Shown in pieces: positions 1-10,333 of a stretch of 64,000 nucleotides of DNA; the stretch's first letter is position 1; each line of letters begins with the position of its first letter. The notes under the pieces were generated by a model, which was not told where the DNA came from, ran no database searches, and was given only the letters and a program-made list of their open reading frames with translations. Where the stretch lies: assembly GCF_000143415.4 (NCBI RefSeq), contig NW_003314280.1, positions 1,051,938-1,115,937 on the forward strand, in the 5' to 3' direction. A program made the position numbers and the translations under genes. This DNA comes from Selaginella moellendorffii. Taxonomy: Eukaryota > Streptophyta > Lycopodiopsida > Selaginellales > Selaginellaceae.

Positions 1-487
1 CCCCCCCTTGAGGAATAAATGCTTTAGGCTTTCACCCCAAGCCTCCCTTAATATCAAGAGTTAGTCTCTGGCTCCCTTAGTATCAAGAGTTAGTTTCTGG
101 GACAAACTCGAAACTTACTAAATATGGGCTGGCGCTAGATTGCGAATTTGGACACAGGACGAACACCATTGTGTTCAGGCCAATCTCTACATTCCATAGA
201 TATGCCAAATGAGCAAATCTAGACACTTTCCATAAATAGCATTTGGGACCGAAATGAGACTAACACAAAGGGTATGATAGCGAGGGTGTTTGGCAAACAC
301 GGTAAACTATCATCTAGCAATATTGAGGGACCAATCTTAATACGCGAGGGTTTTTGTCAAGCCAGTGCAAGACAAAGCAAAAGAGAACTAACAAGCCAGG
401 CCAAATATGCTTGGCTAAATAGACACTTAGGAATTCCTTCCTTATGCTCGTCCGGCTAAGTACAGATGCAAAGTCCAGTTTACTAAG
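1..487 (-). repeat. older LTR, reverse orientation, left half
   Basis: Read on the minus strand this stretch matches the LTR of the 488-10,197 element, for example the CAAGCCTCCCTTA block and the C-rich tract at position 1. The match breaks off at 487 where the younger element begins and resumes at 10,198. It is therefore one half of an older LTR split by the insertion. Its outer end lies off the window. Confidence 0.8.
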
Positions 488-1611
488 TGTCGCGAATGTG
501 ACTTCGGGTATCGAAAGTTACCTGTCAACTAGTCCTTACGAACACTCTTACCTTACTGCCACGATGGCAGGAGGTCGGTATTGCTGGGCCCGTTATTAGT
601 CTTCGCCTAAGCTAGTTGAGAAACTGGTCTTCGCGTGTGCACTTAACCAGATGGGCATAAGGACGGAATTCCTATGTGCTATCTGTCAAGCATACTTGAC
701 CTAGTTAGAGAAACTCATTCGTTGACTTGCACTTGCTAGTGTTGGGAACCCGCGATATTGAGATTGGTCCCTCAATATCGCTAGATGATAGCTTACCGTG
801 TTTGCCAAACACCCTCGCTATCATGCCCTTTGTCTTAGTCTCAATTCGGTCCCAAAAGCTATTTATGGAAAGTGTCCAGATTTGCTCATTTGGCATATCT
901 ACAGAATGTAGAGATCGTCCTAAACACAATGGTGTTCATCCCGTATCCAAATTCGCAATCTAGGGACATTCCATATTTAGTAAGTTTCGAGCTTGTCCCA
1001 AAGATTAACTCCTGATACTAAGGGAGGCTTGGGGTGAAAGCCCAAAGCATGTGTTTCTCAAGGGGGGGGGGGGCTGTGGGGGGTTCCAAATGTGCAAAAC
1101 AAGGACAGGCACGCAAGCGGGAGCTAGACTATGCCTCAGGTTGGTCGGCCATGCCTGACCTACCCACTATCCCTTCCAGCTTGGGTCTAAGCCCAAGTTC
1201 CATTCCATGCTAGCTGGTGGAGTACCCATGTCCTCGCGTTAGGCCACCGGTATGCCGAAATAGCGCCAGACTCCTATTGGCTCCGTTTTGCATGCTGGTC
1301 CTGGCATTGGGATGTTGGTTACTCTAGGACTGTTCCAAGTCGCTCCGGGCTCCTGTTCCTTCGCTCCTTGGGCTTTATGCTCAGGAGTTGCTCCGTGGTT
1401 CAGTTCCGTCACTCTTTGGCTCCATGCTTGGGAGTTTGGCACCGTTCCTTCGTTCAGTGGCCCAAGGCCCTGAACCTCGGGTTCCTATGGACACATGGCA
1501 TGTGACACGTGGCATCTGTCACATGGCACAAAGAGGGTTTAGGTTCTGCTTCGTGGTGTTATCCTATGGTAAATCACCATAGGATAAAGGGTCAAAACCA
1601 CGTGCGCTACA
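488..1611 (+). repeat. 5' LTR of LARD-like element
   Basis: The repeat is 1,124 bp, starts TGTCGCG and ends GCTACA, and pairs with 9,056-10,197. It contains a run of G near 1,060. About 90 bp (1,092-1,177) is inverted relative to the partner LTR. Confidence 0.85.
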
Positions 1612-1613
1612 TT

Positions 1614-1624
1614 TGGTATCAGAG
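1614..1624 (+). other. primer binding site
   Basis: TGGTATCAGAG begins two bases after the 5' LTR. It is the reverse complement of the 3' end of plant initiator methionine tRNA, the usual primer of plant LTR elements. Confidence 0.8.
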
Positions 1625-3825
1625 GATGAGTCTCAATGAGTATTATTCAATGAGATTGGGCAACTAGTCTCGTTGCATACGCAAAGATGAAAACGATGAT
1701 CCTAGTGGGTACACATTTGGGTGCAAAGGCTTCGCAATCGTTCTTTGGGTATGGATTTGGTCACCTTGTTGTACCATATTCTGTGAGCTTGAGCTTAGGC
1801 TCACAAAAGGGATTGAGTTATTCCATTCTCACAAGTTTGAGCTTGGACTCGTGAGTGAGGCACATTAGCAACTCAAGGTTACACTTTGAGTTGGCAGGAT
1901 TAATGTTAGCCTATCGGTGGTTCCATGAGTTGTTCTATGTACCATGGGTGAAAGTGGCAAATAAGCTGGTCCGCAGCTATTTAGCACGGCGCTAGTGGAT
2001 CCTTCCTAGGCATGATTACAAGTGAATCAACCAAGATTGTAGGGATTAGTCTATTGGTTCAAGTAGTTATTGTCGTGCTCTCTCATAAACTTTTCTTGGA
2101 TTGGACTGAAAGCAGTGCGAATGCAAGCTTGAGGTTTAGTCAAAGATGAGACTGAAAAAAGAGTTGTCAGGGACAAAGGATCAAACACGTAAATCATTTT
2201 CTCTTGGAGAGATGATTTGCAACGAGGTGTTAATTCATTGCTCATGTTCACATTATGCAATCAAGAGTCCCTACCTTGATGCATGTTGGAAATGATGGTC
2301 TTGTAAATGGTGAGTTGTGGGATGGATAGCGGTGAAGTGCTAAACCATTTTGTCTAGATTTGCTATTGGAAGACTTGGGTTACAATGCTCAATTCTTTTC
2401 TAGGGAACCTTGCTATTGCTCCTTGAGTAACTTGGTGTTGGGTTAAGTTTTGAGTTTGGTCGGATAGCGAGTAGCATGAGCTTGTCCGTGTTGTGAACAA
2501 AAGTTAGTGGTGTTAGGTGTTGTAAATCTCTATTGGTGGAGTGTGGCATTTATATTGCATTTTGTCAAGTTGAGTTGGCACTTGATATTTCATGTAAACC
2601 TTTGAAGTAATGACATTGGCATTACTCGTGGTGTTACTCAATTGATGATCAAGTCATTGTGATACTTATATTATATCCATGTGATAATGAGCAATGTGTT
2701 TATGAAGTTGCTTAGTTAAACGATGATCAACCCCAAAAGTGGTTGATAATGAAGCTAATCTACTTGCACGAAATAACATTGTAGTAGCTTTGACTAGATT
2801 CTCAATGGTGGTTCATTATGCTAAGCTTAAGTTAGTTCTTTGTTCCTTGGTTCCTTGAGGGTTTGACCATAAGATGTTGGAAAGGGTTGTAGCATTCATT
2901 TGCTATAGCTTATTAGTTGATCCATTAACACTTAGAGTAGATTGTTGGATAGAGAAGGTGTGAGGTTGAGGCATTAACATTACTAGCACTTGTGTTAATG
3001 GAAGTGGCATTGTTATTTTAAGTGATGAGGAAGTTTCCTTAGAGCTTGATTTTCCATGTCATTTTTCTTGTTAGTGTTTTAGCTTCACATTGGATCATGA
3101 AGGTGGTTGAAGAAGAGTGTTAGTGTAATGTGGATATCCGAAGATGTGGTCTTCATGATCAAGACTTGGATGTTCCATTTGCATTTTACGGATGTCGGTG
3201 TTAGATGGCGAAAGAATGGGCAAAAAGATGTTCGAGGCTTAAACATACTATAGGTCATGAGAATTTGTGTTGAGGTGAATGTAAGTGACTAATTTTTCCA
3301 TTCTACTTTAGTCACTTAACCGCACTTCCGACCACTTGGAGGAGTCTCATTCACGACCTCCATAAGTCCCATTCAGAAGTCCCTAGCCCCGCAAATGGCA
3401 TCCATGCCACTCAACTTTTGCACTTGGTCCAAGTGCTCCACGTGTCCAATCCCTTGACCGACACCCCAAGGCACCACCAACATACCAGCCCATTACGCTA
3501 GGCCATGCCCAATCACCTTGGTCACATCGGTGGTCTAACACCACCTGCATTGCAATCCTGTCTCTCCAAGACTGAGCTATCCGTCCATGAGTGGTCATCC
3601 CAGATCCACTCCTTAGCATCCTTAGGATGCCCGCAGACATGGGAAATAGCCTTCCCCAATATCTCCTTTCTGGTCCCCACCAAGTCCCTTTCTATCCATG
3701 GCCGTGTTCACCAACACTGCCACTGGATCAAGGCCCATAGGCCCGACCACTAAGTCCAACTGTCCTCTAGGACTTCCTTACTGTGTGACTGTGTCCCTTG
3801 TCCCCACACTAGAGGGCTACTCCTC
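1625..3825. other. non-coding interior of LARD-like element
   Basis: I see no coding motif on either strand; the open frames are all shorter than 90 codons and have no recognisable domain. Confidence 0.6.
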
Positions 3826-3986
3826 TGTAGCGCATGTGATCATGGGATGAGATTTGGATATACTGTCACCGTGGATCCTTGGAACCTTGGGGGATAAATG
3901 GGGATAAAATAGCCACTAAGGGCTCTCTCATCAAGCAATTGCCCCTTTCCAATTGGCTTAAGGGGAGAGAGATAAAGTGCGCTACA
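3826..3986 (+). repeat. TRIM 5' LTR
   Basis: Direct repeat of 4,337-4,498 with TG...CA ends and a 9-bp terminal inverted match TGTAGCGCA / TGCGCTACA. Confidence 0.92.
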
Positions 3987-4336
3987 GTTGGTATCAGAGA
4001 AAATGGCACGGGTTCGATTCCCATTGATTAGTGGCTACTTAAAAGTATAATATACCCTTGAGCAAGGTATATTCCTACCCCTAAATTTGAAATCGTACGT
4101 ATTGGGCATCCATGCGTACGTCCTTCCTCTTGTGTGGTGTATCCACGGACGAAGGTATCCACCGTGGGACTGTGGTACGGGTGGATGACTAGTTGCCTCA
4201 CATGGAATAGCTGGTCTACACAATGGAAGGATTGGTAGATTGAGTGCGGAAATGGAGGTGCTGGTTCCCCTTGGCTCAGTAGGGGTTGTTAGTCAATAGT
4301 CAATAAGGACATTAACATCTCTGAAAGGGGGGTGAG

Positions 4337-4498
4337 TGTAGCGCATGTGATCATGGGATGAGATTTGGATATACTGTCACCGTGGATCCTTGGAACCTTG
4401 GGGGATAAATAGGGATAAAATAGCCACTAAGGGCTCTCTCATCAAGCAATTGCCCCTTTTCCAGTTGGCTTAAGGGAAGAGAGATAAGGTGTGCTACA
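4337..4498 (+). repeat. TRIM 3' LTR
   Basis: Second copy of the 3,826 repeat. It differs by a one-base insertion in the T run and a few transitions, and ends GTGCTACA followed by the duplicated TCCTC. Confidence 0.92.
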
Positions 4499-4971
4499 TC
4501 CTCTTCCTTTCCACAGTCTGGGACTTTGGGGCAACATTTTGGAACACCGTGGCCCTACGCGGGCCTCGTGGGTACTCTCCTCGCCTTCTACCTTTGGGTG
4601 CTTTAGCCATGGGCTTAGAACAAGGTTCCATTGAGCCACACCAGGTATCCAAGTAGGTAGTGCCACCCACACTTGGACTGGGAGCCTCGGCCAGTCGATC
4701 TCCAGGGGGAACTAGAGCCGGCTCTTGAACACTTCACCAAGCTACCCCGCTTGTTGGTCCGTGTTCACTCTATTCTTGGACTTCCCAGTGGGCAGCTCAT
4801 CACCCAACACTAGGTCCGGCCTTCTTGGGCCAAACTAGCATTTCCTGGCCAAACTGGCATTTCCTGGCCAAACTGGCTCCACTGCAGTCCTCCCCCCTAC
4901 TATACTTTTGGAGCTCACCAAACCCCCCAGGGTCTAGGAGACGAACGCTTTGGGCTTTCACCCTCTCAGAC

Positions 4972-5525
4972 TCGAACTCAGATTTGGCCTCGGACTCGGA
5001 CTCGGACTCGGACTCGGACTCGGATTCGGACTCGGACTCGGACTCGGCCTCGGCCTCGGCCTCGGTCTCGGTCTCAGTCCCGATCTTGGTCTCGGTCTCG
5101 GTCCCGGTCTCAATCTTGGTCCCGGTCTCAACTTCGGACTCCATCTCGGGTCCATCTCAGACTCCATCTCAGGTCCATTTTGGACTCCATCTTGGACTCC
5201 ACCTCGGGCTCCATCTCGGGTCCTTCTCGGACTCCACCTCAGACTCCATCTTGGGTCCATCTTGGGTCCCATCTCGGGTCCATCTCGGGTCCATCTCGGA
5301 CTCCATCTCGGACTCCATCTCGGGTCCATCTCGGACTCCATCTCAGGTCCATCTCGGATCCATCTCGGATCCACCTCGGACTCCACCTCGGACTCCATCT
5401 CGGGGTCCTTCTCAGACTCCACTTCGGACTCCAACTCGGGTCCATCTCGGGTCCACCTTAGACTCCACCTCGGACTCTATCTCGGGTCCATCTCGGGTCC
5501 CATCTCGGGTCCATCTCAGACTCTT
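4972..5525 (+). repeat. CTCGGA-type tandem repeats
   Basis: From about 4,977 to 5,070 the unit is CTCGGA with variants (CTCGGC, CTCGGT). From about 5,130 to 5,525 it changes to longer units built on GACTCCATCTCGG and GGTCCATCTCGG. All frames stay open because the unit contains no stop. That explains the long repetitive reading frames on both strands, including 313 codons at 4,825-5,766; I do not regard them as genes. Confidence 0.85.
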
Positions 5526-5766
5526 CCACGTGTCATGTGTTGGTCCTTTTGGGTCCCTTTTTGGAGCCTCGCTTATTGCTCTCTTTGTGCTTGTTCCTCG
5601 AGCACTTCGTTGGGAGTTCCACTCCTACTCTCAACCTTTCAAGGCGGAGCTTTTAGTCCAAACGTGTTACGCTTGTTTGGCTTTCCCTTCAACCATTACC
5701 ACATGGCGCCCTTCCGGCTCCACTTTGGGGCCTAGGGATTTTGTGTCTCACAGTGAACTTATGTGA

Positions 5767-8700
5767 AGTTGTAAGTAGGAGGAAGTTGGTTGAGTTTTGA
5801 AAATTTGTATTCCTAGACTGAGAGTCATTCTTTCTCTAAGATGGAAAATTTTCTACAAATTTTCTTAGACTTATCCAATGGCTGATGTATTGATCACTTT
5901 GCTCGAAAACCATTCTGTTTTCGAAAGCCAATACAAACTAGTGAAGGGGTTGGAGTTGACTTCGGTTAGCTTAGACCTTAGTATGTAATTTGTATGATGT
6001 GGCCCGAAAGGGATGTTGACTTTTGGGGCTAAGGCAATTGAGTTGGATAGAGTCTGGAGTTGGTATAGAAAAGTAGTTGTTGCACTTTTCTAAGAAAGGT
6101 GACCCTTGTGCCTTTCTTCTGTAGCATTATGCTTGGTGGCAGGTTGCACTTTGCATTTTGTAAGACTCTATGAGAGTAGTGAGCTCTCATTGATCTTGAT
6201 TTGGTCTTGGTGGCTTTGCGCCTTAGTTGAGGATGGTGATGTCCAACTTAGTTGTTTGTAGTTGAGATGTTAGTACCCATACTATAGCTTTGTTTAAATG
6301 GAGGTTGTGCACTGATATGAGTCCATCTCATGGTCTTCACTTTAGTTTCGGCTAAGTGTTGATCATGCATAGCTAGCTTCTTCAAGGCATGCTCAGAGTT
6401 AGTGGCTAAATGCATTGGTGAGCTTATCGCGGTTGAGTTGGATTCGAGTGGTCATTTAGTTCGTGCTTGTTCATGAACCCTTATCTCGACCTGGGGTATT
6501 ACGTTCATGTTGGACAAGTATATGACTTGATGACATGAGTTTAGTGTTTAGGTCTTGTGAAGGCAAGTTGAAAGGTGATTGTTGGTTGCTTTGCGACTAG
6601 TGCTTACTTGTAGACTCCGTTGAGGACTATTGACACTTGCTTCACTCGGTGAAGATTTAGCAGTGGTGGGTTTACTTTATCGGATGGTGTTGCGGAGGAT
6701 CGTGTTGTTAGACTTACATGGGTTTTCCATGCTGGTCTCTTGACTCTACTTCTATCAATATCATTTGGTTGCATTTAGTTCGTGGTGTTGGATTTCATTG
6801 AGTCTTGGATGTGGTGATTCACTCCTTGATGAAATGTTATCTGTAATTGAGTATTGTTAAAGGATTGGTCTCGGATACTGAGTAAAGTATCTTCGACCTT
6901 GGTTAGCTTAGTTGCTAGAGAGTTTTGAGTGGTGATTCACTCCTACTTTCTTCTAGCTTTGTTATAGTGTTGATGGCATTGAAGTGATGCCTTGTCATTG
7001 ATATTATTGATGTTGAGATTCAAGTGAGATAAGATGTTTCTCCTTAGGATTGACATTAAGTTTCATTAGTTTTAATGAAGATAGTGCTGATGATTTGGCT
7101 ATGGCTTTGTGTTATTGGCATTCATACATTTGCTAGTTAGCAACTATGTTGATGTTCAAATGAACTGAGTGGCAAGTTTGAGTTAGTTGTGTTCTAAACG
7201 AGATTATTTAGTAAGGGCTGAGCTTTAAGCTTTTCCTTGAAAAGTGATTTAGTCATGGACTGTGCTAACTCTACAAGTGGAAGAGTTAGTGATCGATATT
7301 GGAATATTTGAATCCTTATGGGATTTTAGTTGAAATATATCGATCATTGATGATTCTTCTTATGCTTGTTATGAAGTGAGTTACGTCTTGCTATAGATGG
7401 ATTCATGGAGGATCGTTTAGTGATCACTTGTTGAGCATAGTTTTGTTATGCTTAGCTTTTAGATTGATGCAAACATGCTCTTCATTAGCTTTGGCATTAT
7501 AAAGTTTGGCTTATGGATATGTTGAGGAGGATATTGTGGGTTGCACCATGATTTCTTCTTTAGCATTGATGTTAGTTCATGCGAGACTCGTGATCATTAT
7601 TAAGCAAGACTTGGCTATAGACTTCTTCGAGCTTGTGGTTCTTTGAGTTTTATGCTTATTGTTCTATTTGTTAGAAGTTGTTGGGGAAAGGCATTTTGGC
7701 TCATTAGTTTCAATGTTGAAGTTGGTTTTTGCATCTAGCAATCATTGGTGATGATTGACTATCATCTAAGGTAGTTGATTATCCTTATCAAAAGTTTTGC
7801 TTGATTATTGTTGGTCTGGAATTATTTGCTATTTTTCGGGATGGTAAATTCTTGCTTAACGATGATTTGGCATATCTTTTTGATGGGATAATTGATGATC
7901 TTTTATGATAGTTAGTTGTTCTCTTTGATAGCTTTTGGCTTTTCGCAATACCACATGTTCTTTGTGGTTTGCTTTGGATTGGTCTCTTGGGTTTGAGGCA
8001 TCCATAGGATGTTGCTGACACTTGCTTAGGCAACTTGAGTTCCTTAGTGTTGTTGACTGGGATCTATTCGGATTGGGTCGTGTGATAGTTGGCATGATTG
8101 AGGGTTTGTTGGTCTTACCTCCTTCATTCTGTTCTGTTGTCTATTGCTCAAGTTAGTTCTGATAGATTGGGATGTTATTTCCTTCAAGTGATACATTCGC
8201 AAGCATTGTGCTTGTCAGTCAATGATATTTTGTGTTCTTTGAGTTATCTCTAGTAAGTTGTTGGCTTACTATCTGCTATCTTCGGTAGTTAAGTTTCATC
8301 ATTGAGTTTACTTGATGATATACTTGCTATTGAATTTTGTTGGATAATGATTCCTATGTTTACCAATTATGATGATTTTGGTGGTTCTTATACTCTACTA
8401 CTAGTTTATCGGATGATAACTTACTTGGAATACTCTTGTGTTCTAATATAAGATTATTCACTGATAATTAAGACTCTAAGATATCATTGTTTATGACTTT
8501 GATATTGTCCATCTATTGATCTTTGAATTTTGGGCCAGTATAGGCAGACTGGCTTCAGCACTTCGTGTGCATGGTGAAATCTCTCGTCATGGGGTAGCTA
8601 CTATCGACTGGTCACATAACCCACCTCTTTATCGATGTTCTTTATTCAGTTGAAAGGGCGTGACCGTGTAAACAACTCTAACTGCCTGTTTACAGTAGTC

Positions 8701-9040
8701 TATCTAAACCTTACCAACGGGTTTGGTTTCTTTGCTCAGGAGGGTTGGGGCCTCTAGCTTCTCTCTCTATGTCCTTGTGAGTAGGGGCGTATCACACTTT
8801 TGTAAGCTGGGTGACTCCCAGAGCAGCAAGGGTGGCTGACTCCGTTGGTCATTTCCTTGTCGGCGATGGCCGGAAGGTGTCTGAGCTGGTAGCGCATCCG
8901 CGTTAGACAAAGAGATTGCCTCCTAACTCATTTAAGTTGGTGCATTTCTCACATAATGTGAATACCGTGAACTTTTTCTGGAGTTGTTTCCTTGGCGGTA
9001 TTCTAGACTCGAGTGTGCATCGACGAGGATGTCGATTTTC
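5767..9040. other. non-coding interior of LARD-like element, 3' part
   Basis: No retroviral protein motif or long frame is visible. The stretch from about 7,180 to the 3' LTR is the parent-like version of the decayed copy at 10,334-12,704. Confidence 0.6.
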
Positions 9041-9055
9041 CCTAAGGGGGGAGAG
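9041..9055 (+). other. polypurine tract
   Basis: AAGGGGGGAGAG lies directly before the 3' LTR, the plus-strand primer position of an LTR element. Confidence 0.8.
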
Positions 9056-10197
9056 TGTCGCGAATGTGACTTCGGGTATCGACAGTTACCTGTCAACTAG
9101 TCCTTACGGACACTCTTACCTTACTGCCATGATGGCAGGAGGTCGGTATTGTTGGGCCCGTTATCAATCTCCGCCTAAGCTAGTTGAGAAACTGGTCTTT
9201 GCATGTGCACTTGACCAGATGGGCATAAGGACAGAATTTCTACGTGCTATTTGTCAAGCATACTTGACCTGGTTAGAGAAACTCATTCGTTGATTTGCAC
9301 TTGCTAGTGTTGGGAACCCCCGCGATATTGAGATTAGTCCCTCAATATTGCTAAATGATAGCTTACCGTGTCTGCCAAACACCCTTGCTATTATGCCCTT
9401 TGTGTTAATCTCAATTCGGTCCCAAAAGCTATGCCAAATTTGCTCATTTGGCATATTTACAGAATGTAGAGATCATCCTGAACACAATGGTGTTCATCCC
9501 GTGTCCAAATTCGCAATTTAGGGACATTCCATATTTAGTAAGTTTCGAGATTGTCCCAGAGACTAACTCCTGATACTAAGGGAGGCTTGGGGTGAAAGCC
9601 CAAAGTGTGTGTTCCCCAAGGGAAGGGGGGGGGGGGGGGGCTGTGGGGGGTTCCAAATGTATAGTAGGGATAGTGGGTAGATTGGGCATAGCCAACCAAT
9701 TTGAGGCATAGTCTAGCTCCTGCTTGCGTGCCTGTCCTTGTTTTGCATCTGGCTTGGGTCTAAGCCCAAGTTCCATTCCATGCTAGCTGGTGGAGTACCC
9801 ATGTCCTCGCGTTAGGCCACCGGTATGCCGAAATAGCGCCAGACTCTGTTTGGCTCTATTTTGCATGCTGGTCCTGGCATTGGGATGCTGGTTACTCTAG
9901 GACTGTTCCAAGTCGCTTTGGGCTCCTGTTCTTTCGCTCCTTGGGCTTTATGCTTGGGAGTTGCTCCGTGGTTCGGTTCCGTCACTCTTTGGCTCCATGC
10001 TTGGGAGTTTGGCACCGTTCCTTTGTTCAGTGGCCCAAGGCCCTAAACCTCGGGTTCCTATGGACATGTGGCATGGACACGTGGCATGTGACATGTGGCA
10101 TCTGTCACGTGGCACAAAAAGGGTTTAGGTTCCGCTTCGTGGTGTTATTCTATGGTAAATCACCATAGGATAAAGGGTCAAAACCACGTGCACTACA
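9056..10197 (+). repeat. 3' LTR of LARD-like element
   Basis: The repeat is 1,142 bp and pairs with 488-1,611. It carries a G run near 9,627-9,640. The block at 9,661-9,750 reads in the opposite direction to the matching block of the 5' LTR. Confidence 0.85.
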
Positions 10198-10333
10198 CTA
10201 ACACTTGAACAAAAGAGGCCAATAAAGGGAATTAGCAATATCAACCTCCTACCATCGTGGCTGAGTAAGGAAAGAGTGTCCGTAAGGACTGGCTGGCAGG
10301 TAACTTTCGATACCTGAAGTCACATTCACAACA
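10198..10333 (-). repeat. older LTR, reverse orientation, right half
   Basis: On the minus strand it matches the first ~140 bp of the LTR (start, the TACCTGTCAACTAGTCC-like block, and the GGCAGGAGGTCGG-like block in decayed form). It continues the left half at 1-487. Together they show the younger element landed inside an existing LTR. Confidence 0.8.

Larger units (their letters stand above)
3826..4498 (+). mobile_element. TRIM (miniature LTR retrotransposon), complete
   Basis: The 161-bp and 162-bp direct repeats at 3,826-3,986 and 4,337-4,498 begin TGTAGCGCA and end in its inverted form (TGCGCTACA in the first). TGGTATCAGAG (3,989-3,999) follows the first repeat. A purine run GAAAGGGGGGTGAG immediately precedes the second. 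TCCTC lies on both sides (3,821-3,825 and 4,499-4,503), a perfect 5-bp target duplication. By eye the two repeats differ at about six positions. The 350-bp interior has no coding capacity. All structural hallmarks of a TRIM are present; it was moved by another element's proteins. Confidence 0.92.
488..10197 (+). mobile_element. LTR retrotransposon lacking pol (LARD-like)
   Basis: Two long direct repeats (488-1,611 and 9,056-10,197) both begin TGTCGCGAATG and end GCTACA or ACTACA. An initiator-Met-tRNA-type primer site follows the first, and a purine tract precedes the second. Flanks are CTAAG on the left and CTAAC on the right, a 5-bp target duplication with one mismatch. The 7.4-kb interior shows no gag, protease, reverse transcriptase or integrase motif, and its longest open frames are low-complexity. 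It fits a large retrotransposon derivative mobilised in trans. A TRIM is nested inside at 3,826-4,498. The boundaries are read directly from sequence; the LARD label is inference from the absence of coding capacity. Confidence 0.85.

Noticed and set aside
1239-1582. Short frames in both orientations within the LTRs (also 9,812-10,168)
   Set aside because: They occur in both LTR copies, have no domain and shift between copies; LTR sequence, not genes.
4003-4022. GGGTTCGATTCCC, a tRNA T-arm-like block inside the TRIM
   Set aside because: There is no tRNA around it. It is better explained as extended pairing next to the initiator-Met primer site.
4825-5766. 313-codon frame (and long frames on other phases and strand)
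   Set aside because: It owes its length to a CTCGGA-type array without stops; all frames are open there and the non-repeat parts have no domain.
8880-8925. tRNA-like GCTGGTAGCGCATCCG stretch
   Set aside because: It resembles an A box, but there is no matching B box, acceptor stem or anticodon arm at the right spacing.
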